From Phocoena phocoena (taxonomy: Eukaryota > Chordata > Mammalia > Artiodactyla > Phocoenidae): a stretch of DNA of 64,000 nt. A model generated the notes under the pieces. That model was not told the DNA's origin. It was given only the letters and a program-made list of their open reading frames with translations, and ran no database searches. The stretch is from positions 44,410,879 through 44,474,878 of the forward strand of contig NC_089238.1 of assembly GCF_963924675.1 (NCBI RefSeq), given 5' to 3'. A program made the position numbers and the translations under genes. Below are positions 24,201 to 36,700 of the stretch, in pieces. Within the stretch, counting starts at the first letter, position 1. Each line of letters starts with the position of its first letter.

Positions 24201-24430
24201 ACAATAGCCAATATATGGAAATAACTGTTGACAAGATGAATGGATAAAGAAAACACACACAATTGAATATTATTCACCCATATAAAAGAAGGAAATGCTG
24301 CCATTTATAACAACAGGGGTGAACACGGAGGACATTATATTAAGTGAAATAAGCCAGGCAGAGAAAGAAAAATACCTTTTGTCTTCCTCATATGTGGAAT
24401 ATACAAGAAAAAAAAAGTTGAACTCAGAAA
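21230..24430 (+). pseudogene. ORF2: Old L1 ORF2 remnant
   Basis: Several fragments of ORF2 can be read across frames. They include [15 protein letters not shown] sequence near 21980, [20 protein letters not shown] (near 22092), [20 protein letters not shown] (near 23081) and the region around 23975-24080 matching the cysteine-rich C-terminus. The palm region near 22660-22690 reads with a stop, so FADD is not intact. Frequent stops and frameshifts show long decay. Confidence 0.85.
23796..23863. repeat. 34-bp tandem duplication in old L1
   Basis: The unit aaagaagacatacaaatggc is repeated at 23796 and 23830 with a 34-bp period and a few substitutions (ggctaacaggtacaa versus ggccaacgggtacag). 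Confidence 0.9.
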
Positions 24431-24785
24431 CAAAGAGTACTGTGGTGATTGCCAGGGACTGGGGAGTGGGAGAAATGGGGAGATACTGGTCACGGGGTAC
24501 AAACTTTCAGTTATAAGATAAATAGGTTCTGGGGATCTAATGTATAGCATGGTGATATAGTTAATAATACTGTATTGTATACTTGAAATATGCTAGAGAA
24601 CAGATGTTAAGCAATCTCACTGCAACAAAAAAATGATAACTATATGAGATGGTGGATGTGTTAATAATTTGATTGTGGTAATTATTTCACAATGTATATT
24701 TATATCAAACCATCGTGTTATACACCTTAAATATATATAGTTTTATTTGTCAATTATACCTCAATAAAGCTGGAAAAAAATACTT

Positions 24786-26615
24786 TGTCATCTATGATGA
24801 GGTGCAGAATTCCAGATGCAAAGAATGACATGAACTGAAAAGATGCTTAGAGTCAGAACGCGTAAGCTATGTTCTAGGAACAGCAAGTAACTAGTTCTGT
24901 TATACATAGGGGATCTGGTAAAGTAAGGCAAAGTGTGATGGGGCTGATTAATTAATGATCTTTAAAGGCAAGCTGAACAGGAATGGATTTGTTAATAATA
25001 CTGTTTTCAAATTATAGCTTTAGAGACTACTATTAAACTAGAAGTTTTATTTGTCTGAGATTTGATGCACATCTTCTTTTAATTGCCACATACTTTTCTC
25101 TAGCATATTTCCACATAGGTGTAAGTAGTCAGAACTAATGAAAGGCTAGAAATGCCGGTATTTATTTCTTCTAGCCCTTTTAGTGGAGCTAGGTAAAGAT
25201 GTTGAGATTAAAGACTTGGTCAACCAAACAACAGTGTCTCTACCTGTACCTATCATGGTAAAGACTGCAAAAAAGAAGAAATTGATTGCCTGGTCCCTAA
25301 CACTAGCTGGGTATATATGTAACAAGGTGACATTTTTCCCTTGAAAGCATTGTTATTTGTCCTGGAGTAGAAAATGGTAGTGATCTTTGGAACCAAGAGG
25401 GGACATATCTTTTGTTCTTGGAGCAGATATGCAAAGACCAACAGAAGATAAATTTATATTAGTCCAGTAGTAGCTGAATCTGGAAATCTCTTCAAATTTA
25501 TCTACTCTGATACTACTGGCAGCCTTAAAGAAAATATTTCTGTCTATATTTGAGTACTGACCTCAAAGATCTGAAGCCTAGTCTATTAGTACCTGAAGAA
25601 GACCTGGCTGTGAGCCAAAGTCACAGAAGCAAGGTGGATAAGTGCAGCTTGAGTTCTTTCCACACACTGGGAGTACTCATAGGCTCATAAGTTAGGCAGG
25701 CTTGCACTGGGCAGAGTGGCCAGATTTTCACCAGAGTCATGTCCAATTTATTGTGCCTCATCCAGTACTGATCAAGGGGTACAGCGCTAGAATATTTTAA
25801 TAGTTAACAACAAAGACTGTGCTGGGGCTGCTTAGTTGTCTTTGTTTCAACAGGTGTATCTTGTGCCAGTGACATCAGTAACAGCTGAAAAGAATTCATC
25901 TCCTTGGTTGACTAAGCAGAGGATGGTTACCAGAACTGACCTGTAAGTCTGAATAAGCATCCCTAGAGTTCTTAGAGTTTTTAACAAAGCGAGCATCCTG
26001 AGGAGAGAAGAAAGGGATAGAGGCATTTAATTTGAAAATTAAAAGGAATGTGACATTATTTTGTATTCTAGTCTGATGATAAGAAATGTGTATAGACACA
26101 TATAACAAACATGTATGTACTGAAACATATGTACTGAAAATTACTTGATATAATACAGTATCAACAATTGCATACAAAAAGAATCTAAATAAGGATCACA
26201 GATATGGATTAGAGGGCATATTTTAACCGTCGGCAGTCAGTATAGGAAACATTCCTGAAGTTACATTCTGAACTAGATGTTGAAGAGGATGAAGCTTATG
26301 AATCTTTAAAGTAAAAGAGGACAGTGGTATAAAGTTAAATTCTAGGCTACCAAGCACCCCCCCAAAAAAAAATCCAGGTGAATTTCCTTTTTTGATTGCA
26401 GAACAAGTGATCCTCTGCAGTTTTTCCCTTCTTTTTGATCTCCCACTCTTACCACAGTAATTAAGGTGTTCTTTCGGTCACGTTATGCTTATGGCAGACC
26501 CGAAAGCATGGAAGGCAAGAAAAGTCAAACTTGAGAATAGCAAGAGTAGTAGAGCAGTTGAAGTGAAATATTTTTATGGAAGTAAAATTGTGGTTAGCAA
26601 AATCGTAGTTCCAAG
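24786..26615. other. No gene or assigned repeat
   Basis: AT-rich unique-looking DNA. Reading frames are short and lack domains. No SINE, MIR or L1 landmark is visible. Confidence 0.5.
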
Positions 26616-27330
26616 GATGAAGAACTTTGAGTGATAGACTTACTAATTAAGATTTTATAAAGTAAGGAATAGGCAGCCACTATGAATACTTGGGTTGAAG
26701 CATAAATATTGTACAAATATTCTCAAAGTTTGGTTAGTATGGGAGAAGTTAAACGATGAGAATTCCTAACAGGCCATTGTAGTAAAATCCACACGTGAGA
26801 TAGTTTAGGCCCAAGAGCTGGGAAGTGGCAAAATTGGGGAGTGGGGGTGTGGTGGGTCAATGATGTTGATGGAAAAGTGAATCTCAAAGTTATGACAAAG
26901 AAAGCATTAGCAGAATTTGTAACTGTAGGTCAAAATAGAACTAAAAAAAAAAAAAGGAAGAAAGAAAAAATCATGATACCAAGGTTATAAGCCTTGAAAC
27001 ACTGAAGGGGTTTTTGATAATTATGGGAAAGTTTGTAAAGACAGCTCTTAGAGGGAGATGGACTTGTTTTTCAGTATGTTTCAGGAGTTGTAGCATTTAA
27101 ATTAAAATGTTCAGTGGACAGTGGTGTATAGAGAACTAGAAAGAAGGTAAGTGTATTTGTAGATGGGTGTATGGTAGCCCAAACTTGGTAATATCTGAAG
27201 CCATAAGACTCATCTAGAACCTTCAGAAGGTGAGTGTCAAAGGAGTGAAAATTTTAGAATTTAACCTTGGGAAATGCCCAGAATTATAGGAAATGGACTA
27301 GTGATGGACGCATCAGAGAGTGCTGGAAGA
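26616..27330 (+). repeat. Possible ancient interspersed repeat
   Basis: Scattered phrases resemble a widespread old mammalian repeat: aggccattgtagtaaaatcc, tttggttagtatgggag, and tttaaccttgggaaatgccc. Divergence is too high to name the family by eye. An A-rich tract (26941-26970) lies inside. Confidence 0.35.
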
Positions 27331-27456
27331 AATTGTTTAACCTCCAGAGACTCACATAATCCACAATACCATGAATTCACCTCTAAAAATCTACAAAAGT
27401 AGACCTCCAGTCTGCCGTTAAGAACCTAAAGGCACATTGTTTCATTTAAGCGAAAG

Positions 27457-27458
<2 letters not shown>

Positions 27459-27492
<34 letters not shown>
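27459..27492. repeat. (AG)n microsatellite
   Basis: Uninterrupted AG dinucleotides for about 34 bp, likely length-polymorphic. Confidence 0.97.
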
Positions 27493-27496
<4 letters not shown>

Positions 27497-28256
27497 AATA
27501 ATAACTTTGATAGTTTACATTTTATGACATTATGAGATTGTACAGGGCTTGCCTAGACAGTATCTTTATTTCTGCAACAACTCACTGAAAAGACTGTTGT
27601 TATACCCCGTGTGCTGATGAGAAACTGAAAGAAGGGCTAATTGTATACATTTCTTTAAAAATGAAAACAGAGTGGGGGAAAAAATGAATTTGGACAAGGA
27701 AGTCATTTGAGAGAACATTGAGTTTTTCAAATTTTCGTGATTGGAAAAAATTATTTCCACATAGACCTTTTAAAGATGGGAACTTCTGCTCTTTTAAAAA
27801 TCCTTGCTGATGGTGGAAAACTTTCTTTAGTTTGTCATGGAAAAATCTCTCATAATGTAGCGGAGTAATAAGCAAATCAAGGCATCGACTCCATTCAAAG
27901 TGGTGAATGAACTGTCTTAATATTTTATTAAAAATAAATGTATGTTTAGTTAGAGATATTTCATTTTGATATGACTTCATATTTCTATGCCTTCTATTCT
28001 TGAGGAACGTCTCTGTTTTTCCACAAACTACTGATTTTAACAATAGATTGGGACTGTTTATAGAAAATGCCAGAGAGAAAATTTATAAGTATAAAAGGGA
28101 AAATACAACTACCCTCATTTATTGTAGATTCAAAGAAGCACATGCAACCCTTAACCCCTCCTCTTCCTTCTAAACTGTCCTTAACATTGTCTTCAATTCA
28201 TTGTACTTCTCTTTCCCACTTTGTAGTATTTTTCTGTTCCCTCTCTCTCCTTCCCT
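27493..28256. other. No gene; unassigned DNA
   Basis: A 147-codon minus-strand frame (27600-28043) has no recognisable domain, no signal or membrane pattern and no neighbour that would support it. I treat it as chance. Confidence 0.5.
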
Positions 28257-28281
28257 CCCTCTCTCTCTCTCTCTCTCTCTC
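28240..28281. repeat. (CT)n microsatellite
   Basis: CT-rich tract with an uninterrupted CT run at 28257-28281, preceded by ctctctccttccctcc. Confidence 0.95.
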
Positions 28282-28779
28282 ACTCATTTAAACCTTCCCC
28301 TGGGTGGATGTTTTCTTACCATGGTGTACTCAATCTACAAGGAATGGCTACTCAGACAATCACCCCAGTATGTAACCACAAGCAGCCTTCATAGTTGGAA
28401 GATGGGATGTGAGCTGAGAGAGGCTTACCTTCTAAGCTAAACACAGCTTTTTACAAACCTAACAATTTAAAAATATTTTCCCTGTTATATGCACTGACAT
28501 ATTTAAATATGTGCATATTCACCTATTTCTATTGTGGTATGTTTAATCTAAGCTTCAAAATATATTTGTGGACTTCTATACAGTCATACTATTCACTACT
28601 AGCCTGCCCCAAAATTATCTGTAATCTTTGTAAATTCTTAAAATCTGCCTTTTTCTTGGTGTCCTCTATGTTTTCCGTTAGTTAAGTGACTCTTGAAAAC
28701 TACTGCTAACATAAAATACTCCCATATATCCTTTAGGCAGATTGGCCAGTTGTTTATTTTTTATACCCCAAAAGCTGTA
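28282..28779. other. No gene or assigned repeat
   Basis: AT-rich DNA with no recognisable element. Confidence 0.5.
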
Positions 28780-29015
28780 GATCCATGGATCACAAACTGC
28801 ACCGAGGCACCCCTGGGCACTACAGTCAACTCACAGGTGCACTGCAGGATATTTTGAATTTTTGAGAGAAACACAGCGACATCTGTTGGACATGACCTGA
28901 ACTACCACTGTTAAATTGTTGGGACTTGTTTTCTAGCCTATGCCAATCATGAAAAAAACAATTACAACACTAAGGGCCCCATAAACTGAGAAAGTTTGGC
29001 CATCTCTGCTCTAGG
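28780..29015. repeat. Possible ancient DNA-transposon fossil
   Basis: The left part (ggatcacaaactgcaccgag) and the right part (gagaaagtttggccatctct) look like the ends of an old non-autonomous DNA element. The family is uncertain. Confidence 0.4.
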
Positions 29016-29404
29016 CATTAAGATTTCTTTTGTATTAAATTAGGATTACAATTATTTTTCTACACAGTTGATCAAAACAACTTAAATACATTACCCAAAT
29101 TTTTATAGTTATTAAACAAAAAAGTACATTTTTATCAAAACCCATCTGTTAATGAGATGCATGGGACATTTTCCCCCCAATTTTTCATGTGCCTATATAT
29201 GAATTTTACTGACTTTACCGAATCATTTTTTTTATATTTTTGTTTTGTTGTAAGCCCTGAGAAAACTTGCTTATATAAGTAAATAGATGGAAATAGGAAG
29301 AGATTTATTATAGCAATGTCCTTATGCTTTGAACTCCTTTTGAGTTATATACTAAATATGTAAGCAAGGAATTGGAAAACTACCATACTTGTAGAAAAAT
29401 TTGT

Positions 29405-29645
29405 TGTCTAGACCTGTACTGACCAGTAGGCATTAGCCACATGGCTATTTAAATTTCAATTAATTAAAATTAAATGAAATTTAAATTTCAGTTCCTCAGT
29501 TGTACTAACTATACTTAATGTGCTCAAAAGCCATGTAGCTAGTGGCTACTGTATTAGACAGTGCAGATGTCTAGACCAGCACTGCCCTGTAGAGCATTTT
29601 CATCATTGCAGAAATTTCTGTTGGATAGTGCTGGTCCAGACATTT
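29405..29645. mobile_element. hAT-type (MER3-like) DNA transposon fossil
   Basis: It contains the phrases agccacatggctatttaaat, atgtagctagtggctactgt and gaccagcactgccctgtaga, the last of which reads like a terminal repeat. It also has the palindromic AT core TGAAATTTAAATTTCA. These fit a non-autonomous hAT-type element. The family name is tentative. Confidence 0.6.
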
Positions 29646-29904
29646 AAAGCCATCCTCTTTCTCAACACTTACACCAATATTTTAAATAATTTCTGTTTTT
29701 GGTACCCCAGAGGTTCTTCCAGCCCAGGGTAAATGCAGCATAGATATTTATTTTAATATACACGTTATCATACTAATGTATTTTTATTAATTTGTCTCCT
29801 TTTTAATGCATATCAAATGTTTATTATGTATCAATATCTGTGTATACATTATACACATCATATTTAATCTTAAATGAAATCCTTATCTTAAAATTCGAAG
29901 CACA

Positions 29905-32245
29905 ATATTACTTCAATTGACTTACAATATTATAGTAATTTCAGGTGTACAATATAGTGATAAATATTTTTATAGATTACACACCATAAAAAGTTATTGT
30001 AATATTATTGACTATGTTTCCTGTGCTGTACATTACATCCTTGTGACTTATTTATCTTATAACTGATAGTTTGTACCTCTTAATCCCCTTCACCTATTTT
30101 GCCCATCCTGCAACCCCACCCCCACTCAGGCAACCACTAGTTTGTTCTCTGTATCTGTTAGTCTGTCATATTTGTTCGTTTGTTACGTTTTGTAGATTCC
30201 ACATTAAGTGAAAATATACAGTATGTGTCTTTCTCTGTCTGACTTATTTCACTAAGCATAATACCCTCCAAGTCCCTCCATGTTGTTACCAATGGCAAAA
30301 TGTCATTCTTTTTATGGCTGAATAATATTCCTTTGTGTATATATACCACATCTTCTTTATCTGTCAGTGGACACTTGGGTTGTTTCCATATCTTCGCTTT
30401 TGTGAATAATGCTGCAATGAACACTGGCTGCATATATCCTTTTGAATTAGTGTTTTTGCTTTCTTCAGATAAAATATCCAGGAGTGGAATTGCTGGATCA
30501 TATGGGACTTCTACTTTTAATTTTTTGAGGAACCTCCATACTGTTTTCCACAGTGGCTGTACCAGTTTACATTCCCACCAACAGTACACAAAGGTTCCTT
30601 TTTCTCCACATCCTCACCAACACTTGTCATTTCTTGCCTTTTTGATGATAGCCATTCTGACAGTTGTGAGGTGATACCTCATGGTTTTGATTTACATTTC
30701 CCTGATGATTAGCAATGTTAAACATCTTCTTATGTCTGTTGGTCATGGCCATCTGTATGTCTTCTTTGGAAAAATGCTTATTCAGCTTCTCTGCCCTTAT
30801 TTAAATAGATTTTTTTTATATTGAGTCATAGGCCTACTTTATATGTTTTGCACATTAACCCCTTATCAGACATATCATTTAAAAATAAATATCTTCTCCC
30901 ATTTGGTAAGCTGCCTTTTCATTTTGTTGTTGGTTTCCTTTACTGCAAAAGTTCTTAAGTTTGCTTAGGTCTCATTTGTTTATTTTTTTGTTTCCCTTGA
31001 CTGTGGAGACATATGCAAAAACATATTGCTAAGACCTATGTCAAAGAGCATACTGCCTATGTCTTGTAGGAGTTTTATGCTTTCAGATCTTACATTTAAG
31101 CCTCTAATCCATTTTGAGTTTATTTTTGTATATAGTGTGAAAAAATGGTCTCGTTTCATTCTATTACATGCCCAGTTTTTCCCAGCACCACTTACTAAAG
31201 AGACTGTCTTTTCCCCCATTGTATAATCTTGCCTCCTTTGTCATAGATTAATTGACCATAAGTGTGTGGGTTTATTTCTAGGCTCTCTATTCTGTTCCAT
31301 TGACCTAAATGTCTGTTTTTGTGCCAGTACCATACTGTAGTATAGTTTGAAGTCAGGAAGCATGCTACCTCCACCTTTGCTCTTCTTTCTTAAGATCGTT
31401 TGGCTATTTGGGGTCTTTTGTTGTTTCATATGAATTTTAGGATTTTTGTCCTAGTTATGTGAAAAATGCCATGAGTATTTTGATAGGGATTGCTTTGGGT
31501 AGTATGGACATTTTAACTTTATGAATTCTTCCAACCCATGAACATGGGCTGTCTTTGCATAATTTTCTTTCATCTTCAATTTCTTTCATCAGTGTCATCA
31601 GAGTACAGGTCTTTCACCTCCTTGGTTAAATTTATTCCTAAGAAATCTTTTTGATGTAGTTGTAAATGGGATTATTTTCTTGATTTCTCTTTTTGATAAT
31701 TCATTATTAGTGTATAGAAATGCAACCATTTTCTGTATATTGATTCTGTATCCTGCAACTTTACTGAATTCTTTTATTAGTTCTAACAGTCTTTTTGTGG
31801 AATCTTTTGGGTTTTCTATGTATAGTGTCATGTCATCTGCAAATACAGTTTTACCTTTCCCTTCCAGCTTACATGCCTTTTATTTCTTTTTCTTGTCTGA
31901 TTGCTGTAGCTAGGACTTCCAATACTATGTTGAATAAAAGTGATGAGAATGAACATTTCTGTCTTGTTCCTGATCTTAAAGGAAAAGCTTTTATCTTTTC
32001 TTCACTGAGTATGATATTAACTGTGAGTTTGTCATAAATGGCCATTATCATGTTGAGGTATGTTCCCTCTGTACCTAGTTAGTTACATTTTTCATGAATG
32101 GATGTTGAATTTTATCAAAAGTGTTTCTGCATCTATTGAGATGATCATGTGGTTTTTATCCTCATTTTGTTAATGTGGTGCATCATGTTGATTGATTTGC
32201 AAATATTCAACTATCCTTGCATCCCTGGAATAAATCTCATTTGAT
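29905..32245 (-). mobile_element. Older L1 LINE, 5'-truncated
   Basis: Minus-strand L1 with its 3' end near 29905 (ttcaattgacttacaatatt, then ttcaggtgtacaatatagtg). It extends through the C-terminal part and palm of ORF2 to about 32245, where the antisense phrase gatcatggtgg ends. Its 3' UTR is the older type (with ggtgtacaatatagtga), unlike that of elements 1-3. No clear target-site duplication. Confidence 0.88.
30170..32245 (-). pseudogene. ORF2: L1 ORF2 remnant (older L1)
   Basis: C-terminal half of ORF2 in broken frames. The palm motif is intact as [20 protein letters not shown] near 31770-31840. Further on are [10 protein letters not shown] (near 31350), LNVRSESIKLL (near 31090), and the cysteine-rich stretch [20 protein letters not shown] (near 30530-30590). 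Frameshifts and stops are frequent, and the N-terminal half with endonuclease is absent. Confidence 0.88.
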
Positions 32246-32379
32246 CATGGTGGGAAGAAGTCAGGGCTTCTCCTGGGGAGAGTTGGAACCTGCCACATTG
32301 GAGGGGACAGGGTGGAGCCAGAGGGGCAAGAGCCAGAGTTTGGTGTGGGCCGGGGCTTCTCCCAGGTCATGAGTGATAG
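32246..32379. other. Short GC-richer segment between two L1 fragments
   Basis: About 130 bp, G-rich, containing ggggcttctccca-type phrases twice (near 32265 and 32350). It is bounded by L1 sequence on both sides. I cannot assign it. Confidence 0.35.
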
Positions 32380-32720
32380 GCCTTTTTTATTCAGTGTTAT
32401 GTTTTTAAAATTCAGTCATTGATTTATGTAGCTTTTCTTCATTTGTTTTACTATTGGATATTTCATAGTATGAATATGCTTTATCAACTTTCACATGCAT
32501 GGATAGTTTCTTCCAGTTTCTTTGTCATTAAAACCAGTGCTGCTCTGAAATTCTCATTTGTGTCTCCTATGGTTCAGGTGCAAATTTCTCTAGAATTTAT
32601 ACACAGGAGTATAATCCCTGAGTCATAGGATATTTCCATCTTCCGTTTTACTGGATAATGTCAAATTGTTTTCCAAAGTGGCTATACTAATGCACACTCC
32701 CATTAGCAATTCTCACTTCT
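32380..32720 (-). mobile_element. Ancient L1 fragment
   Basis: The antisense phrase ttttccaaagtggctatact, followed by tgcacactcccattagcaat, is the old-L1 version of the ORF2 C-terminal region seen near 32660-32710. It is highly diverged. Confidence 0.65.
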
Positions 32721-32724
32721 TCAT

Positions 32725-33395
32725 GTATTATATCAAATTAGGTTTGGCTGTGATTGATGAAAACAAACAAATATGAATAATAGTGGATTAAACAAACAAA
32801 AGTTTATTTCTCTTCATGTAGATAAGGTTCAGAGATAAGCAATTCAGTGCAGTGTGGTGGCTCCAGTATCATTAAGGTTCACTCTCCCAACTTGTTGCGC
32901 CACCATTCTCAACCTGTGGTTCTCACCTCATGGTACAAGGGGTCTGCTTGATCTCTTGCCAGCAGGTTTGAATTCAAGCCCTCAGAGAAGGAAGAGGGGA
33001 AGAACTTCCTGCCTCCCATCCCTGCCATTTATAAAAACATCTCCTCTAATTTGGGCCATCTATATCTTATACCCTATTAGCCAGACCTGAATCCTATAGT
33101 CACACCAAGCTACAAAATGACTGGAAAATGAGGTCTATGATAATTTTTTTTTTTTTTTTTTTTTTGCCGTACACAGACCTCTCACTGTTGTGGCCTCTCC
33201 CGTTGCGGAGCACAGGCTCCAGACGTACAGGCTCAGCCGCTTTGCAGCATGTGGGATCTTCCCAGACCAGGGCACGAACCCATGTCCCCTGCATCGGCAG
33301 GCAGACTCTCAACCACTGTGCCACCAGGGAAGCCCCTATGATAATTTATTATAGCAGCACAAAATAAATAAGACAAACATGGATTCAGGGGCACT
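32725..33395. repeat. Ancient interspersed repeat, family not assigned, with a SINE inside
   Basis: Phrases such as aacaaacaaaagtttatttc and accattctcaacctgtggtt recur in old mammalian repeats. A CHR SINE splits it at 33148-33335. Family not determined by eye. Confidence 0.5.
33148..33335 (-). mobile_element. CHR-2-like SINE
   Basis: Minus-strand CHR SINE, slightly shorter than the typical form in the middle region (ccgctttgcagcatgtggga), with a 20-odd-base T run as the reversed tail. Target-site duplications ctatgataattt lie at 33135-33146 and 33336-33347. The long homopolymer and perfect duplication point to a fairly recent insertion. Confidence 0.92.
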
Positions 33396-33785
33396 TATTT
33401 TATTCTATAGGTTATACTATCATTTATTTTTACACATCTTTATTGAGTATAATTGCTTTACAATGGTGTGTTAGTTTCTGCTTTATAACAAAGTGAATCA
33501 GCTAGATATATACATATATCCCCATATCTCCTCCCTCTTGCATCTCCCTCCCACCCTCCCTATCCCACCCCTCTAGGTGGTCACAAAGCACCGAGCTGAT
33601 CTCCCTGTGCTATGCGGCTGCTTCCCACTAGTTACCTATTTTACATTTGGTAGTGTATATATGTTCATGCCACTCTCTCACTTCATCCCAGCTTACCCTT
33701 CCCCCTCCCCATGTCCTCAAGTCCCCATGTACATCTGTGACTTTATTCCTGTCCTGCCCCTAGGTTCTGCAGAACCATTTTTTTT

Positions 33786-36700
33786 TTAGATTCCATATAT
33801 ATGTGTTAGCATATGGTATTTGTTTATCTCTTTCTGGCTTACTTCACTCTGTATGACGGACCTAGGTCCATCCACCTCACTACAAATAAGTCAGTTTCGT
33901 TTCTTTTCATGGCTGAGTAATATTCCATTGTATATATGTGCCATATCTTCTTTATCCAGTCATCTGTCAATGGACGCTTAGGTTGCTTCCATGTCCTGGC
34001 TATTGTAAATAGAGCCACAATGAACATTGTGGTACATGACTCTTTTTGAATTATGTTTTTCTCAGGGTATATGCCCAGTAGTGGGATGCTGGGTCATATG
34101 GTAGTTCTATTTTTAGTTCTGTAAGGAACCTCCATACTGTTCTCCATAGTGGCTATATCAATTTACATTCCCACCAACAGTGCAAGAAGGTTCCCTTTTC
34201 TCCACACCTTCTCCACAATTTATTGTTTGTAGATATTTTTAAATTGTATTTTATTATTATTTTGGGCTGTGTTGGTTCTTTGTTGCTGCACGCAAGCTTT
34301 CTCTAGGTTCAGCAAGCAGGGGCTTCACTTCGTTATGGTGCACAGGCTACTCATTGTGGTGTCTTCTCTTGTAGAGCAAGGCTCTAGGCATGCGGGCTTC
34401 AGTGGTTGTGGCACTCGGGCTCAGTGGTTGTGGGTCACGGGCTCTAGAGCACAGGCTCAGTAGTTGTGGCGCATGGACTTAGTTGCTCCATGGCATGTGG
34501 GATCTTCCTGGACCAGGGCTCGAACCCATGTCCCCTGCATTGGCAGGCGTATTCTTAACCACTGCACCACCAGGGAAGCCCTATTGTTTCTAGATTTTTT
34601 GATGATGGTCATTCTGACTGGTGTGAGGTGATTCCTCATTGTAGTTTTGATTTGCATTTCTCTAATGATTAGTGATGTTGAGCATCCTTTCATGTGTGTG
34701 TTGGCAATCTGTATATCTTCTTTAGAGAAATTTCTATTTATGTCTTCTGCCCATTTTTGGATTGGATTGTTTGTTTTTTTGACATTGAGCTGCATGAGCT
34801 GCTTGTAAATTTTGGAGATTAATCCTTTGTCAGTTGTTTCATTTGCAAATATTTTCTCCCATTCTGAGGGTTGTCTTTTCGTCTTGTTTATGGTTTCCTT
34901 TGCTGTGCAAAAGCTTTAAAGTTTCATTAGGTCCCATTTGTTTATTTTTGGTGTTATTTCCATTTCTCTAGGAGGTGGGTCAAAAAGGATCTTGCTGGGA
35001 TTTGTGTCATGGGGTGTTGTGCCTATGGTTTCCTCTAAGAGTTTAATAGTGTCTGGCCTTACATTTAGGTCTTTAATCCATTTTGAGTTTATTTTTGTGT
35101 ATGGTGTTAGGGAGTGTTCTAATTTCATTCTTTAGCATGTAGCTGTCCAGTTTTCCCATCACCACTTCTTGAAGAGACTGTCTTTCCTCCATTGTATATT
35201 CTTGCCTCCTTTATCAAAAATAAGCTTTCTGGGATTATTTTTGGGCTTTCTATCCTGTTCCATTGATCTATATTTCTGTTTTTGTGCCAGTACCATACTC
35301 TCTGGTTTACTGTATCTTTCTAGTATAGTCTAAAGTCTGTGAGCCTGATTTCTTCAGCTCCATTTTTCTTTCTCAAGATTGCTTTGGCTATTTGGGGTCT
35401 TTTGTGTTTCCATACAAATTGTGAAATTTTTTGTTCTAGTTCTCTGAAAAATGCCAGTGGTAGTTTGATAGGGATTGCATTGAATCTGTAGATTGCTTTG
35501 GGTAATATAGTCATTTTCACAATGTTGATTCTTCCAATCCAAGATCATGGTATATCTCTCCATCTGTTTGTATCATCTTTAATTTCTTTCATCAGTGTCT
35601 TATAATTTTCTGCATACAGTTCTTTTGTCTCCTTAGGTAGGCTTATTCCTAGGTATTTTATTCTTTTTGTTGCAGTGGTAAATGCCAGTGTTTCCTGAGT
35701 TTCTCTTTCAGATTTTTCATCATTAGTGTATAGGAATGCAACAGGTTTCTGTGCATTTATTTTGTATCCTACTACTTTACCCAATTCATTGATTAGCTCT
35801 AGTAGTTTTCTGGTAGCATCTTTAGGATTCTCTATGTATAATATGTCATCTGCAAACAGTGACAGTTTTACTTCTTCTTTTCTGATTTGGATTCCTTTTA
35901 TTTCTTTTACTTCTCTGATTGCTGTGGCTAAAATTTCCAAAACTATGTTGAATAACAGTGGTGAGAGTGGGCAACCTTGTCTTTTTCCTGACCTTAGTGG
36001 AAATGGTTTCAGTTTTTCACCATTGAGAACGATGTTGGTTGTGGGTTTGTCATATATGGTCTTTATTATGTTGACGTAAGTTCCCTCTGCGCCTACTTTC
36101 TAGAGAGTTTTTATCATAAATGGGTGTTGAATTTCGTCGAAAGCTTTTTCTGCATCTATTGAGATGATCATATGGGTTTTATCCTTCTAACTGTTAATAT
36201 GGTATTACATTGATTTATTTGCGTATACTGAAGAATCCTTGTATTCCTGGAGTAAAACCCACTTGATCATGGTGTATGATCCTTTTAATGTGCTGTTGGA
36301 TACTGATCGCTAGTATTTTGTTGAGGATCTTTGCATCTATGTTCATCAGAGATATTGGCCTGCAGTTTTCTTTCTTTGTGACATCTTTGTTTAGTTTTGG
36401 TATCAAGATGATGGTGGCCTCGTATTACGAGTTTGGGAGTGTTCCTCCCTCTCTGATATATTTTGGAAGACTTTGAGAAGGAAAGGTGTTAGCTCTTCTC
36501 TAAATGTTTGATTGAATTCGCCTGTGAAGCCATCTGGTCCTGGGCTTTTGTTTGTTGGAAGATTTTTATTTACAGTTTCAATATCAGTGCTTGTGACTGG
36601 TCTGTTTATATTTTCTGTTTCTTCCTGGTTCTGTCTTGGAAGGTTGTGCTTTTCTAAGAATTTTCCATTTCTTTCAGGTTGTCCATTTTATTGGCATATA

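Larger units (their letters stand above)
21130..24785 (+). mobile_element. Old L1 LINE, plus strand, ORF2 to 3' end
   Basis: An older L1 on the plus strand. It begins inside ORF2 (aaatcataccaagtatcttt near 21223 is the usual phrase before the reverse transcriptase) and ends after acctcaataaagctgg near 24770. It is more diverged than the large minus-strand copies and belongs to an earlier lineage. Two short tandem duplications lie inside it, at 21151-21230 and 23796-23863. Confidence 0.88.

Noticed and set aside
27600..28043. 147-codon minus-strand frame
   Set aside because: AT-rich, Phe- and Lys-rich translation typical of random frames; no motif.
28780..29015. Retroviral LTR
   Set aside because: No paired LTR, primer-binding site, polypurine tract or gag-pol frame. 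A short DNA-transposon fossil fits better.
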